A DNA stretch of 64,000 nt, from positions 4,947,001 to 5,011,000 of the forward strand of contig NZ_VSWH01000001.1 of NCBI RefSeq assembly GCF_009602705.1, given 5' to 3'. Below the pieces are notes generated by a model, which did not search any database, had not been told where the DNA came from, and worked only from the letters and a program-made list of their open reading frames with translations. The first letter of the stretch is position 1. Each line of letters begins with the position of its first letter. This document shows positions 45,101 to 53,114 of this stretch, piece by piece. The position numbers and the translations under genes are program-made. This DNA comes from Chryseobacterium vaccae. Lineage in GTDB: Bacteria; Bacteroidota; Bacteroidia; Flavobacteriales; Weeksellaceae.

Positions 45101-45138
45101 AAAAAAGGAGAAACTGATATTGAGTTTCTCCTTTTTTA
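45101..45138 (+). terminator. Terminator of gldFG
   Basis: AAAAAAGGAGAAACT pairs with AGTTTCTCCTTTTTT around a 7-nt loop. The A-run on the left allows function on both strands. Confidence 0.9.
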
Positions 45139-45144
45139 TTCCGG

Positions 45145-45221
45145 AATTATCCTTTGAATATTTTATCGCGTCTTTCTGCGTTAACTTCTTTTGCCATGAT
45201 AGTCTTTTTCTCAAGTATCAT
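45145..45221. repeat. Degenerate repeat remnant
   Basis: The reverse strand reads 'ggcaaaagaagttaacgcag' and 'aaagacgcgataaaatattc', resembling the 'gcgcaaagatttta' family seen near 2918-2971 and 63836-63960. No gene is present. Confidence 0.35.
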
Positions 45222-46472
45222 TTATCTTTTTGATTCTTTCAAACGCATTTGATACTTTTCCAGCACATTCCATATCCCGTAAAAAGCATCATTCCCTTTC
45301 TTATCTGAGAAATTAGTATTGAAAATCATAATTCTTCCCAGATTATTTTCCGGGTCAAAAAACATCATCGACATTACGCCCGGATCGCCTCCGGTATGCC
45401 CAATGTAGCCTGTATAGCCAAAACCGATGAATATTCCGGTGTTGTAAGATTCGCTGTACGGGTTTTTATCATTCCGTTCCGTGAAGTTGGAAGCAGAAAG
45501 TTGTGGTGTAAAGTATTGCTTATAGCTTTCTTTGGTAAGAATTGTTCCTTTTCCGTTATAGCCTTTCATTAATTCGCTCAAGTAGAGGCTCAGATCATGG
45601 ATGTTGGTTATAAACCCGCCATCAGGATAGGTGATGGAATAATAATAGGGTAGAACCGTAGTTGGATTTTCATAGAGCTTGGAGAACTTTGAGAAATCAA
45701 CTTCTTTAAACTTCCATCCTGAATGATTCATTTTTAGAGGCTTCAGGATATATTGTTTGGTGAAATCACTGAAAGACTGTCCTGTTGCACGCTCTACAAT
45801 GTATGCAGCCAGTGTGGTTCCCACATTAGAATATTCGTACATACTTCCCGGCTGAGAGGAAGAAAAGCTTTCTTTGTTCCATTTTCCGTTCTCTGTAAGG
45901 ACGTTTTCTAAATAATCGGCCATTGAAATCGCAGATTCAGAAGGATTGAAAACCTGTTCATCATCAAAGTTCAGTTTGGCTCCGGCAAGGTTCTGATCAG
46001 GTTTCAGGTAATAGGTTTTAGACAGATAAAATTCATTATCAAGAATGGAAGAAGTATGGGATGTTAGCTGCCGGATGGTAATTTCGGTTTTCGTAAAATG
46101 CGGGTTGACAACTTTAAACGGCAGGTATTTATTAACAGGATCGTTCAGATTGAGTTTTCCCAGTTCCTGTGCTTTTAAAACAGCAATCCCTACAAATGTT
46201 TTGGAAACGGAAGCAATATTCTGAATGGTTTGATCTGTATAAGGATTTTTCTCTTTAACATCAGAAAAACCAAATCCTTTCTGATAAAGAACAGACTGAT
46301 CATCCACTACCGAAACGGCAAATCCGTTGAACAGCTCCTGCTGGTAGATGTTGCTGATGGCTGCATTCAAAGAATCCTTTATGCTTTTATCTTTACTATC
46401 TGAGCCGATTTTCGCAGATTGGCAGGAAAAAAATACAGAAGACAGGATGGTGAAAAATAGAATCCTTTTCAT
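45222..46472 (-). CDS. Serine hydrolase of the beta-lactamase/PBP fold, lipoprotein
   Basis: This is a 416-residue lipoprotein, counted from ATG 46472, which gives signal MKRILFFTILSSVFFSC with lipidation at C17. The frame is open for seven more codons upstream. The class C/S12 motifs are present: SxxK in NIASVSKTFVG, YxN in YEYSNVGTTLAAYI and HTG (in place of KTG) in GHTGGDPG. Such proteins act as esterases, D-aminopeptidases or carboxypeptidases; true beta-lactamase activity is not implied. It forms a same-strand unit with the broken gene at 46560, from which a terminator separates it. Confidence 0.87.
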   Translation of the reverse strand: MKRILFFTILSSVFFSCQSAKIGSDSKDKSIKDSLNAAISNIYQQELFNGFAVSVVDDQSVLYQKGFGFSDVKEKNPYTDQTIQNIASVSKTFVGIAVLKAQELGKLNLNDPVNKYLPFKVVNPHFTKTEITIRQLTSHTSSILDNEFYLSKTYYLKPDQNLAGAKLNFDDEQVFNPSESAISMADYLENVLTENGKWNKESFSSSQPGSMYEYSNVGTTLAAYIVERATGQSFSDFTKQYILKPLKMNHSGWKFKEVDFSKFSKLYENPTTVLPYYYSITYPDGGFITNIHDLSLYLSELMKGYNGKGTILTKESYKQYFTPQLSASNFTERNDKNPYSESYNTGIFIGFGYTGYIGHTGGDPGVMSMMFFDPENNLGRIMIFNTNFSDKKGNDAFYGIWNVLEKYQMRLKESKR

Positions 46473-46533
46473 ATGTTTTTTATAATAAGACACTTATCCG
46501 GTGCCTGTTGTTACAAATAGATCCGGAAAAGAA

Positions 46534-46558
46534 CAAAAAAAGAAACCCGGAGGTTTCA
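46534..46558 (-). terminator. Terminator of the interrupted repeat gene
   Basis: On the minus strand GAAACC-tccg-GGTTTC is followed by T7. It lies immediately after the stop at 46560. The same GAAACC/GGTTTC stem is used at 47624-47650. Confidence 0.8.
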
Positions 46559-46559
46559 G

Positions 46560-47561
46560 TTAATAATATTCTATTTCATAAAAGTATTCATAAAAATTAC
46601 TATTGGCATCGGGGCCGGAAGCTTCATAAATTTTATTATTGTAGGAGTCAAATGTATATCGGATAATCCTTGAACTCTTACTAACAGGGTTTTCATACGA
46701 AAGATGCGTCATATAACCGTTTTTACCATAAGTTTTTGTATCTGCATCCCACGTTTTACCGTTTCGGATATTGATTTCTCTTATATTCTGACCGAGCTTA
46801 TTATAACTGTAAAAATAACTGTATTGATTGGACTTTCTGCTGATCAAGCGGTTGTTTTCCGAATAAGTGATTTCAACTCCGGCATCCGCAAATAGTTTTC
46901 CGTCCATATATTCTTCAGATTTCACTTTATTTCCGTTATAAGTCAGTTTTTTGACGAGCAGTAATTTTTGATCAGCCTGAACAGCATAGACTAAGATGGT
47001 ATGATTGCCAGGATCATAATCGACTTTCCAGTGAGCACTCCTGCGCTTACCATTTTCAAAAAGAGATTCAATATATTCTGTGACCTGATTCTTATTGTTA
47101 TAAGAGTACTGCCTTATATTAAGAGTATCACTGTCATTTCTTACAGTTTCCTTTCTGATAAGCCTGTTTTGGACATCATAGTGAAAATGGACATTGGTCG
47201 TGGTGTGAAAATTCCTCTTGATAAGCAGTCCCTCTTTGTTATAAAAATAAGAATCTACAACTTGTTTCTGAGGATCGTTCGGGTATTTATTGAATCTTGT
47301 GATTTTCTTTATTTTTCCGTTCCAGGTGCGTTCTTCATACTGATTGGGAAGGGTAACTTTTGCTTCAGGGACAAAATCATCCACCATACGGTTGAAATCG
47401 ATCGTTGGGTTTACAAACTTATGGTTGGGAAGATACACTTCTTTGAAGCTGGAAGGTTGATAATCTTTTATCTGAGCGTATACACTGTCTGCCTGAGCTT
47501 ACCCGTGAATATAACATAGCAGGAAAGATACTAAGATTAGAATGGCTTTGATTATTTTCAT
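46560..47561 (-). pseudogene. YD/RHS-like exported repeat protein interrupted by a stop codon in its signal peptide
   Basis: The 292-residue open part (46560-47438, GTG start) has many short aromatic repeats such as KITRFNKYPNDPQK, YFYNKEGLLIKRNF, HYDVQNRLIRKET and YSYNNKNQVTEYIES, like YD/RHS or MORN-type repeats. Upstream in the same frame an ATG at 47561 encodes a good signal sequence (MKIIKAILILVSFLLCYIHG), then TAA at 47501-47499 (codon 21). AQADSVYAQIKDYQPSSF follows and runs straight into the open frame. One base change (CAA to TAA would do) thus cut the gene. A cytosolic product from an internal start would lack export. The function of the intact protein is unknown. Confidence 0.82.
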
Positions 47562-47623
47562 GGTAACTATAAACTCCGAATTTAAGGAGATTTTTCAAAT
47601 ATATAAACTGAAGGTGGTGTAAT

Positions 47624-47650
47624 AAAAAAGAAACCCGAAGGTTTCTATTT
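47624..47650 (-). terminator. Terminator of the 217-residue hypothetical gene
   Basis: GAAACC-ttcg-GGTTTC on the minus strand is followed by T residues. It is about 90 nt past the stop codon at 47738. Confidence 0.75.
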
Positions 47651-47737
47651 ATTTGATCATATTGATTTATTCTTTAATAAGTTTTGAATGCTGCTCACTA
47701 ATGGATATAATCAGCTTTCCTGTAGTATCCAAAAAAA

Positions 47738-48391
47738 TTAATAAGATGTAATTTCTTCCTGAACCAAATTTTTAGGAAGAAGTGTTGCTGTTTTATAATA
47801 GCTTATATCTGTTGAAAACCGGTTCTGAAGTTCTTTAAAAGTACTGTAATCATAGTGTTCCCAATTCAGTTCATTTTCAGGATCGGGTGTTTTATCTATG
47901 GCAAGCTCCAGCTTTCCGTCCTCCTGATAGCTGAATTCTATGGCCGCATACTTTTCACCGCTTTTGTCGGTTGTATACCAGCATTTTGTTGTTCTTTCCA
48001 TGATAGGCTTCAGGGTATCATTGTCAATAATCTGGGAGCAGATGAAGTTTTCAGGATCATCATGATAAAAGATTGTTTTGGAGATCAGTGGTTTTTCATC
48101 TGAGGATAATGAATATACTTTATTGGTTGCAATAATAAAATCTCCGGCAGATTCTCTTTTTTCAATATCAAAAAGTTCAGATTTCTCTTTCAGGTATTTG
48201 AATACCTGGTTCTCGTCTTCAGTATCATTCATGAAGTAATTGATGCTGTATATCTCATCTTCGGTCAGAAATTCAATTTCTTTTACCCTTTCAGAGCTCT
48301 TCTCATAATAATACAGATGGTAGTCGTCCAGTTTTTCGGCTTCAGCCTTTGAAATGACGTCGCCAAAAATATTTTTGTATACTTTTTTCAT
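47738..48391 (-). CDS. Hypothetical cytoplasmic protein
   Basis: This is a 217-residue acidic protein without signal peptide or membrane segment. Features visible: MKKVYKNIFGDVISKAEAEKLDDYHLYYYE at the start, TEDEIYSINYFMNDTEDE, and IEFSYQEDGKLELAIDKTPDPENELNWEHYDY. The aromatic and acidic composition resembles small immunity-type or cytosolic partner proteins, but I do not recognise a family. No toxin gene is adjacent. It is transcribed in the same direction as the interrupted repeat gene, separated by a terminator. Confidence 0.7.
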   Translation of the reverse strand: MKKVYKNIFGDVISKAEAEKLDDYHLYYYEKSSERVKEIEFLTEDEIYSINYFMNDTEDENQVFKYLKEKSELFDIEKRESAGDFIIATNKVYSLSSDEKPLISKTIFYHDDPENFICSQIIDNDTLKPIMERTTKCWYTTDKSGEKYAAIEFSYQEDGKLELAIDKTPDPENELNWEHYDYSTFKELQNRFSTDISYYKTATLLPKNLVQEEITSY

Positions 48392-48916
48392 GGATTAATT
48401 GTGTAAATTATGTTATCAATAGCGTGTTTATTCTAAAACAGAGGTAAGTCAGAACTCTGTTTGCTTTTCAGATTTATTACTTTTTTATTTTATTCTCCCC
48501 CTTTAGATAGAATTTCCTTTCATAAGTTAAAAGGTTAAAGCCCATAAAGATAGAAAAGACTCAACCAATTAAATATTGAACTACATCAATAATTGTATCT
48601 TGTCTCAACTTAAAGTTTGAAAAAGTGGGCTATAAAAATTTCAGGTATATTTTCTTTACAAAATAGATATTTTTACAATGTAAATTTTAAAAAGAATAAT
48701 TATGGCCTGGCAGTATTTGTTTTTCGGGCAGTATTTTGGAGTAAAAAAAGAGTTTTGCGGTTAATTATCATAGTTAGTTTTTTGAAAGCTCAAATATATT
48801 TAAAATCAGAGAATTAAAGAACCTAATTTGTGTTTTTATGATGAAATTTTAAGTTTCTGTGGTACTTATTGTACAGCTATTTGTACATATTAGTTAAAAT
48901 GGTGCGGCTGGTTCTA
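48392..48916. other. AT-rich intergenic region
   Basis: These 525 nt form one of the most AT-rich parts of the window. The 66-codon frame at 48617-48817 looks random. Inside it a 20-codon reading, MAWQYLFFGQYFGVKKEFCG (48702-48764), has a moderately good upstream AAAGAA; I can neither support nor exclude it. No terminator or repeat stands out. Confidence 0.35.
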
Positions 48917-49345
48917 TTATACATCTTTGATAAAATCCTCATATTCATAGTAAAACCTTTCAAATCCATCCATTTTTTCTACAAAAAATTCAAACATTTC
49001 CTGCCATGAATTTTTGTTGAAAATAGAAACTCCATGTTTTTCAGTCCAGATTCTGCTGATGATCTTTCCGTTGTCGAGCATAAAATGTTCCTCTTTCTGA
49101 AAATTTCCTATGAAATCTTTCAGAATATCTTCCAGGGACCAGATCTTTTCATAATAAGCATTCCGGTAGATTTCATCTTTCATCTCTATGTCCAGGGAAA
49201 CTTCTGCTTTTTTGTTATCTGCATAAAATTTGAATGACATATCCTTGATCTTCGTATCATATAAGATCCACTTTCTTGGAAAAGATTTCCCAAAGGCCGT
49301 CCAAAACTCCTTTTTTAACTGCTGTGCTTCCTGTTTACTGAACAT
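48917..49345 (-). CDS. DUF4268 domain protein
   Basis: This is a 142-residue soluble protein. It begins MFSKQEAQQLKKEFWTAFGK and carries WILYDTKIKDMSFKFYADNKKAEVSLDI and YYEKIWSLEDILKDFIG, typical of DUF4268. The domain is common as a stand-alone protein in Bacteroidota; elsewhere it is fused to nuclease-like domains. No catalytic residues are obvious. It is monocistronic and is predicted to be cytoplasmic. Its biological role is unknown. Confidence 0.85.
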   Translation of the reverse strand: MFSKQEAQQLKKEFWTAFGKSFPRKWILYDTKIKDMSFKFYADNKKAEVSLDIEMKDEIYRNAYYEKIWSLEDILKDFIGNFQKEEHFMLDNGKIISRIWTEKHGVSIFNKNSWQEMFEFFVEKMDGFERFYYEYEDFIKDV

Positions 49346-49632
49346 AAAGACAAACTTAAGAATTTAATGGGGAAAAGGCAAATAGGAAAGGAGTAGCAGG
49401 AGGTTTGTTTATTGTATTTCTCGCTGATAATACAGATTTTTTGGTGGTTTTTTTCCCTCGCGGATCTGGCATATTGGGCAGATTTTTTATTGATGACTAA
49501 TAGAAACTATAAATTTTTAAAACCTTAAATGAATTTCTGTACAAGGCTTAAGTATTATATTTTTATTAGGTATTCGTGCCAATTACCATGTTTGCTTTTT
49601 TACAGCTTCTTACACATTTCAAACTATTTTCT
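49346..49632. repeat. Intergenic region with degenerate repeat
   Basis: Positions of about 49416-49495 contain the repeat phrases 'ctcgctgataatacagattt' and 'gatctggcatattgggcaga', close in wording to those near 16850-16940 and 62660-62760. No gene is supported: an ATG at 49529 is in frame with the Rrf2 gene, but the added 39 residues are not conserved in character. Confidence 0.45.
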
Positions 49633-49640
49633 TACTTTTG
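49633..49640 (+). promoter_or_regulatory. -7 promoter element of the Rrf2 gene
   Basis: TACTTTTG is an exact TAnnTTTG match ending 6 nt before the ATG at 49646. Transcription would start at or next to the ATG, predicting a leaderless or nearly leaderless mRNA. Confidence 0.5.
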
Positions 49641-49645
49641 CTGTA

Positions 49646-50053
49646 ATGCTTTCAAAAAAATCCCAATATGCTTTTAAAGCGCTGTCGTACCTGGTAGAAA
49701 AAAGGAATGACGGCCCGGTTCTTATTTCCGAAATTGCCGAACATAAAAAAATCCCGTTAAAGTTTTTAGAAAACATCCTGCTGGAATTAAAAAAAGCGGA
49801 TATCCTTGACAGTAAAAAAGGAAAAGGAGGAGGTTACTTTTTAAAAGAAAATCCTGAAAACGTTAAGCTTGCCAAGATTATTCGTTTGGTGAACGGACCT
49901 ATTGCCATGCTGCCATGCGTCAGTCTGAATTTCTATGAAAAATGTGAAGATTGCAATGAAGATCACTGCGGGCTGCATGATGTACTGATAGAAGTCCGCG
50001 ATGCATCGCTGAATATTTTAGAAAGAAAAACTTTAATGGATCTGGTCGATTGA
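49646..50053 (+). CDS. Rrf2-family transcriptional regulator
   Basis: This 135-residue winged-helix regulator starts at ATG 49646 (MLSKKSQYAFKALSYL), the standard Rrf2 opening; an upstream in-frame ATG adds a non-homologous tail. The HTH is VLISEIAEHKKIPLKFLENILLELKKADILDSKKGKGGGYFL. Three cysteines in LPCVSLNFYEKCEDCNEDHCGLHD are spaced as in Fe-S or thiol-sensing Rrf2 proteins (IscR/CymR type), plus a fourth nearby. It sits before a TauE/SafE gene, so a sulfur or cysteine signal is likely. The terminator hairpin overlaps its stop codon. Confidence 0.88.
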   Translation: MLSKKSQYAFKALSYLVEKRNDGPVLISEIAEHKKIPLKFLENILLELKKADILDSKKGKGGGYFLKENPENVKLAKIIRLVNGPIAMLPCVSLNFYEKCEDCNEDHCGLHDVLIEVRDASLNILERKTLMDLVD

Positions 50054-50070
50054 CCCGATCCTTTTTTTTG
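50038..50070 (+). terminator. Terminator overlapping the Rrf2 stop codon
   Basis: GGATCtGGTC (50038-50047) pairs with GACCcGATCC (50052-50061) around a 4-nt loop, then T8. The hairpin includes the TGA at 50051-50053. Confidence 0.85.
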
Positions 50071-50079
50071 AATAAATAG

Positions 50080-50096
50080 TCTACTTTTTTTGTAGA
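50080..50096. promoter_or_regulatory. Palindromic operator candidate upstream of the TauE gene
   Basis: TCTACTTTTTTTGTAGA is a perfect inverted repeat (5-bp arms, T7 centre). It lies 16 nt upstream of GATATTTG (50112-50119), a one-mismatch -7 element. The position fits an operator or activator site, possibly for the Rrf2 protein encoded just upstream. Confidence 0.5.
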
Positions 50097-50141
50097 GTAA
50101 TATTTTTATCTGATATTTGCATTACTTCAAATAACCGGATT

Positions 50142-50258
50142 ATGATTTCAAAAGTAGATACAGATATCCTGAAAAGCACTTTATTACTTATCTTTTATGG
50201 TTGGGGAGAAGAGAATGCAGTCGGTATTAATGAAACAGAAACCACGATATTATTATGA
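50142..50258 (+). CDS. 38-codon ORF coupled to the TauE/SafE gene
   Basis: ATG 50142 opens a 38-residue frame, beginning MISKVDTDILKSTLLLIFYG and ending in TTILL. Its TGA (50256-50258) overlaps the ATG of the next gene (50255) as ATGA, the classic layout for translational coupling. It lies just after the candidate operator and -7 element, so it would be the first thing translated. It has no cysteine run that would suggest attenuation by cysteine. I do not recognise it; it may be a leader peptide, a small membrane-associated protein or the remnant of a longer gene. Confidence 0.5.
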   Translation: MISKVDTDILKSTLLLIFYGWGEENAVGINETETTILL

Positions 50259-51142
50259 TTATTACCAATAAAATTCGGGTAAGGCTGAATGTCTTTTTTA
50301 TAGCAGCAGTAATAATAAGTATTGTAGTTTCATCGCTGTATGGTATGGGATTTCTGGACGAACTGCAGGTTGTTTTGGCGAAAGATAACTATATTTTTTA
50401 CTGGATGATTCTGGTTGGGGTGTTAGCTGAAGTAGTGGCCGGATCTATGGGAATGGGGTATGGAGTAATCTGTACAACAACGCTTTTATTCCTGAATATT
50501 CCTCCGCATATTGTAAGTGCAAGTATCCATTCTGCTGAAAGCTTTACGACAGCTGCAGGGAGCATAAGCCATATCAAGCTGAAAAATGTAAGCAAAAACC
50601 TGGTGAAAAAACTGGCTGTTCCTGCTGTTATCGGAGCAGTTATCGGAGCAGTTTGTCTTACCTATCTTGGTGAGTATTATGCTAAAATCACCAAAACAAT
50701 CATTGCCTTTTACACCTTATACCTGGGAGTCCAGATTTTTTTGAATGCTTTTAAGAAAAAACAGGATAAAGCCATGAAGAAAAAAACCAATCTTACCCGG
50801 CTTGGAGTGATCGGAGGCTTTATAGATTCGTTTGCAGGCGGAGGCTGGGGACCTTTGGTTACCGGAACACTGATTAAAAATGCATTTACTCCCAGATTTG
50901 CAGTCGGCAGCTCCACAGTAGCCAAATTCATTCTTACCATCACCGCGGCCGTTACTTTCTTTTTTACTCTGGGAATCCAGCACTGGAATATTATTCTTGG
51001 ACTTCTGATTGGTGGAATTTTTACCGCTCCCTTTTCAGCAATGCTTACGGCAAAGCTTCCTGTGAAAAAAATGTTTCTGGTCATAGGAGTTTTAGTCATT
51101 GTGATGAGTTGTATAACGATTTATAAATCAGTATTAAGCTGA
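50255..51142 (+). CDS. TauE/SafE family permease (second copy)
   Basis: This is a 295-residue inner-membrane protein with about eight helices. It has the paired glycine signatures GVLAEVVAGSMGMGYGV and GVIGGFIDSFAGGGWGPLVTGTLI, and SIHSAESFTTAAGSISHIKL in the first half. It belongs to a different subgroup from the TauE-like protein at 17011 (longer N-terminus, M-G-M-G-Y-G motif). Members near Rrf2 and sulfate-assimilation genes are thought to move sulfate, sulfite or related anions. Its ATG overlaps the stop of the 38-codon ORF. Confidence 0.87.
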   Translation: MIITNKIRVRLNVFFIAAVIISIVVSSLYGMGFLDELQVVLAKDNYIFYWMILVGVLAEVVAGSMGMGYGVICTTTLLFLNIPPHIVSASIHSAESFTTAAGSISHIKLKNVSKNLVKKLAVPAVIGAVIGAVCLTYLGEYYAKITKTIIAFYTLYLGVQIFLNAFKKKQDKAMKKKTNLTRLGVIGGFIDSFAGGGWGPLVTGTLIKNAFTPRFAVGSSTVAKFILTITAAVTFFFTLGIQHWNIILGLLIGGIFTAPFSAMLTAKLPVKKMFLVIGVLVIVMSCITIYKSVLS

Positions 51143-51231
51143 AATAAATACTCTTTTTAGCAAAATAAAAGCCCATAAAATACTTTTCAGTTTTGAAAAT
51201 ATTTTACTTTTACACCACAAAACAATAGAAT

Positions 51232-51522
51232 ATGAATTTACATATCGTAGCACTTTTTAAGTTCAACGAAAATTATCTGATGGAGGCTGTAGAGCTTTTT
51301 CAGAATCTGGTGAAAGAGACAAGAAAAGAAGAAGGCTGTCTTCAGTATGACCTTGTTGAAGACAAAGACAACAAAGGAACCTTTTTTCTGATTGAGCTTT
51401 GGGAAAGTGTTGACCACCATAACAGACACAACGGACAGGATCATCTTCTGGATTTCCGTAAAGATGCCTCAAAGATCATGGAAAGCTCGGTAGAGGTATA
51501 TAAAGGTTTTAAGATTTATTAA
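51232..51522 (+). CDS. Antibiotic biosynthesis monooxygenase (ABM/YgiN-like) protein
   Basis: This is a 96-residue ferredoxin-like dimeric protein. The family pattern is plain: FQNLVKETRKEEGCLQYDLVEDKDN, FFLIELWESVDHHNRHN and VEVYKGFKIY. YgiN-type members are quinol or small-molecule monooxygenases; related IsdG/HmuD-like proteins of the same fold break down heme. Given the heme locus next door that is a possibility, but the sequence lacks the IsdG Asn/His/Trp set in a form I can confirm. A terminator follows directly. Confidence 0.85.
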   Translation: MNLHIVALFKFNENYLMEAVELFQNLVKETRKEEGCLQYDLVEDKDNKGTFFLIELWESVDHHNRHNGQDHLLDFRKDASKIMESSVEVYKGFKIY

Positions 51523-51546
51523 TTTTTGATCTTTTCATTCAAAAAA

Positions 51547-51584
51547 TAAAAGGCGGTTTTCAGAATTCTGAAGCCGCCTTTTGA
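51547..51584. terminator. Bidirectional terminator
   Basis: AAAGGCGGTTTTCAG and CTGAAGCCGCCTTT form a long stem around AATT. It serves the ABM gene (+) and the convergent HmuY-like gene (-), which ends at 51616. Confidence 0.92.
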
Positions 51585-51615
51585 TTAGAAAAAATAGAAA
51601 GTATTGAAATTGAGT

Positions 51616-52920
51616 TTATTTCACAATAAGCTTTTTGGTTTCCGTACTACCTCCGTACGTAATTTTTACCATATAGTTTCCGGAGGTAAGGTGGGATAAA
51701 TTCAGATCCTGTTTGTAGAATCCTGTTTGGTTGGTTAGTTCTGCTGTATATACTTTTTTTCCGGTAAGATCATATACTTCTACATTACCTTTACTATCTG
51801 CTCTCTCTTTTACATCAAAAAGAACCGTTACTTTTTTGTCAGATGCGGTAGGATTCGGATAGATCCCGAAAGAAGCTTTTTTACTTACTTCAGTGATTCC
51901 CAGACTGCCGGTTATTTTTTTGTATTTGAAATACATATTTCCGGTTGAAGCGCCCTCATTCGATGTAAAGTACATTCTGTAATAGTCAGAACCCTTTTTT
52001 ACATAATATACCACATTGGAGAATGGAGCGCCCATTGTAGGTTTCCATGAATATCCGATCGTACTGATGTTTTTTGAAAATGCAGTAGAAGCAGGAATGG
52101 TTGTTGCAGCCGTTTCCTGAGTTTCCGGCTGTACTTTGGCAACACTGATGGCCGGGTTTTGAAGAACGCCTGACATTCTGTATTTCATCGTAAGCTGCTG
52201 GCCTGTATCCGGATCGATATAAGGGTAATCTGTGTAGAATCTTGTAAACATCATGTCCCAACTAGCTTTCGGCGGTTCAAGATTAGCTACTTTTTCACCT
52301 GTATTGAACGAGAAATAATTGAAATAAGCATCATCAGAACCATTAGCTATTGTTTTGGTCTGGGTAGCATCCCATGAAGAAGTTGCTGTATTCCATTTTG
52401 CATATTTAAAGGTATAACCAAAGTAATAATCTTCAATCATGAATTTTACAGTGGCTCCGGAAGGGTATTTAAGGATAAAAATTACTTTTCCTTCAACGTG
52501 ATGACTTCCGAAGTTGTACTCTCCCCACCCTGAAGATTCACTGCCCTGTTCAAAAGCACCTTCCTGGATAGAAGTTGTATTATCAGCGTTGAAAAGCGGA
52601 GCACCATAAGAGGCTACACTGTTGCTTGTTATATTGTTCCAGTCTGCAGGATTATTGGAAGCCTGATATACTTTGATATCATAAGCATCATTAATTCTTG
52701 TTCCAAAATTGGTGCTTGAAGCTCTGTAGAAAGCTACATCCCAGGTAGTGGCAGGCTGGGAAACGGTACCGTTCGTTCCAAGATCAAAAAATACCCTGTT
52801 TTGGTATTGAGGTCCCATCGTCATATTCACAGTTGTGTATCCGTTGGCGTCGGTCTGAGATAAAACAGTCTGCTGGATACCCAGAGTTAATAATGAAGCC
52901 AAAAGTAATTGTGTTTTCAT
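51616..52920 (-). CDS. HmuY-like secreted protein with T9SS sorting domain
   Basis: This is a 434-residue exported protein with signal peptide MKTQLLLASLLTLGIQQTVLSQ. The body shares the 'TTWDVAFYRASSTNFGTRIN ... SWDMMFTRFYTDY ... VYYVKKGSDYYRMYFTS' pattern of HmuY-family heme-binding proteins (compare the lipoprotein at 56152: DWDLAFYSG, KWDISFSVFTN, VFYVIKDAEGTYYKLRFT). The C-terminal 85 residues (FGIYPNPT to KKLIVK) are a type A T9SS sorting domain, so it is a surface or released version. It is predicted to bind heme; ligands, perhaps Met or His, cannot be assigned. Promoter is at 52956-52963 within paired boxes. Confidence 0.85.
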   Translation of the reverse strand: MKTQLLLASLLTLGIQQTVLSQTDANGYTTVNMTMGPQYQNRVFFDLGTNGTVSQPATTWDVAFYRASSTNFGTRINDAYDIKVYQASNNPADWNNITSNSVASYGAPLFNADNTTSIQEGAFEQGSESSGWGEYNFGSHHVEGKVIFILKYPSGATVKFMIEDYYFGYTFKYAKWNTATSSWDATQTKTIANGSDDAYFNYFSFNTGEKVANLEPPKASWDMMFTRFYTDYPYIDPDTGQQLTMKYRMSGVLQNPAISVAKVQPETQETAATTIPASTAFSKNISTIGYSWKPTMGAPFSNVVYYVKKGSDYYRMYFTSNEGASTGNMYFKYKKITGSLGITEVSKKASFGIYPNPTASDKKVTVLFDVKERADSKGNVEVYDLTGKKVYTAELTNQTGFYKQDLNLSHLTSGNYMVKITYGGSTETKKLIVK

Positions 52921-52937
52921 AATGCTTTTATATTTTC

Positions 52938-52992
52938 TTATTTAGAATCGTTCCACAAAAGTATATTAATTGTTTTTAATCATTCTAAATAA
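52938..52992. promoter_or_regulatory. Paired iron-box-like operators, HmuY-like gene promoter
   Basis: TTATTTAGAAT (52938-52948) and its exact reverse complement ATTCTAAATAA (52982-52992) flank the minus-strand -7 element TACTTTTG (52956-52963). One box covers the predicted start of transcription and the other the -35 region. The element is nearly repeated at 53935-53988. Repression by a Fur-like protein is the natural reading, but it is inferred. Confidence 0.7.
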
Positions 52993-53052
52993 AAACATGA
53001 TTTTTATCGTGTTTTACTTTTGGATGTTATAGGGAATGCCTTTTAATAAGGA

Positions 53053-53086
53053 AAAAGCCGGGTGATCTGTTGACCATCCGGCTGTA
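53053..53086 (-). terminator. Terminator of the adhesin-like gene
   Basis: AGCCGGATGGTC pairs imperfectly with GATCACCCGGCT on the minus strand and is followed by T5. It is about 30 nt past the stop at 53115. Confidence 0.8.
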
Positions 53087-53114
53087 TAAAAGGCAAATAA
53101 TAGTCTAATAAACC

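Noticed and set aside
47667..47732. 21-codon reading on the minus strand after the 217-residue gene (LDTTGKLIISISEQHSKLIK)
   Set aside because: It looks a little like the end of a longer protein, perhaps lost by frameshift from the gene upstream, but an in-frame stop appears shortly before it and it is too short to support.
48617..48817. 66-codon frame in the AT-rich gap
   Set aside because: Composition is random and no ribosome-binding site or homology is evident; only the nested 20-codon reading was recorded as a note.
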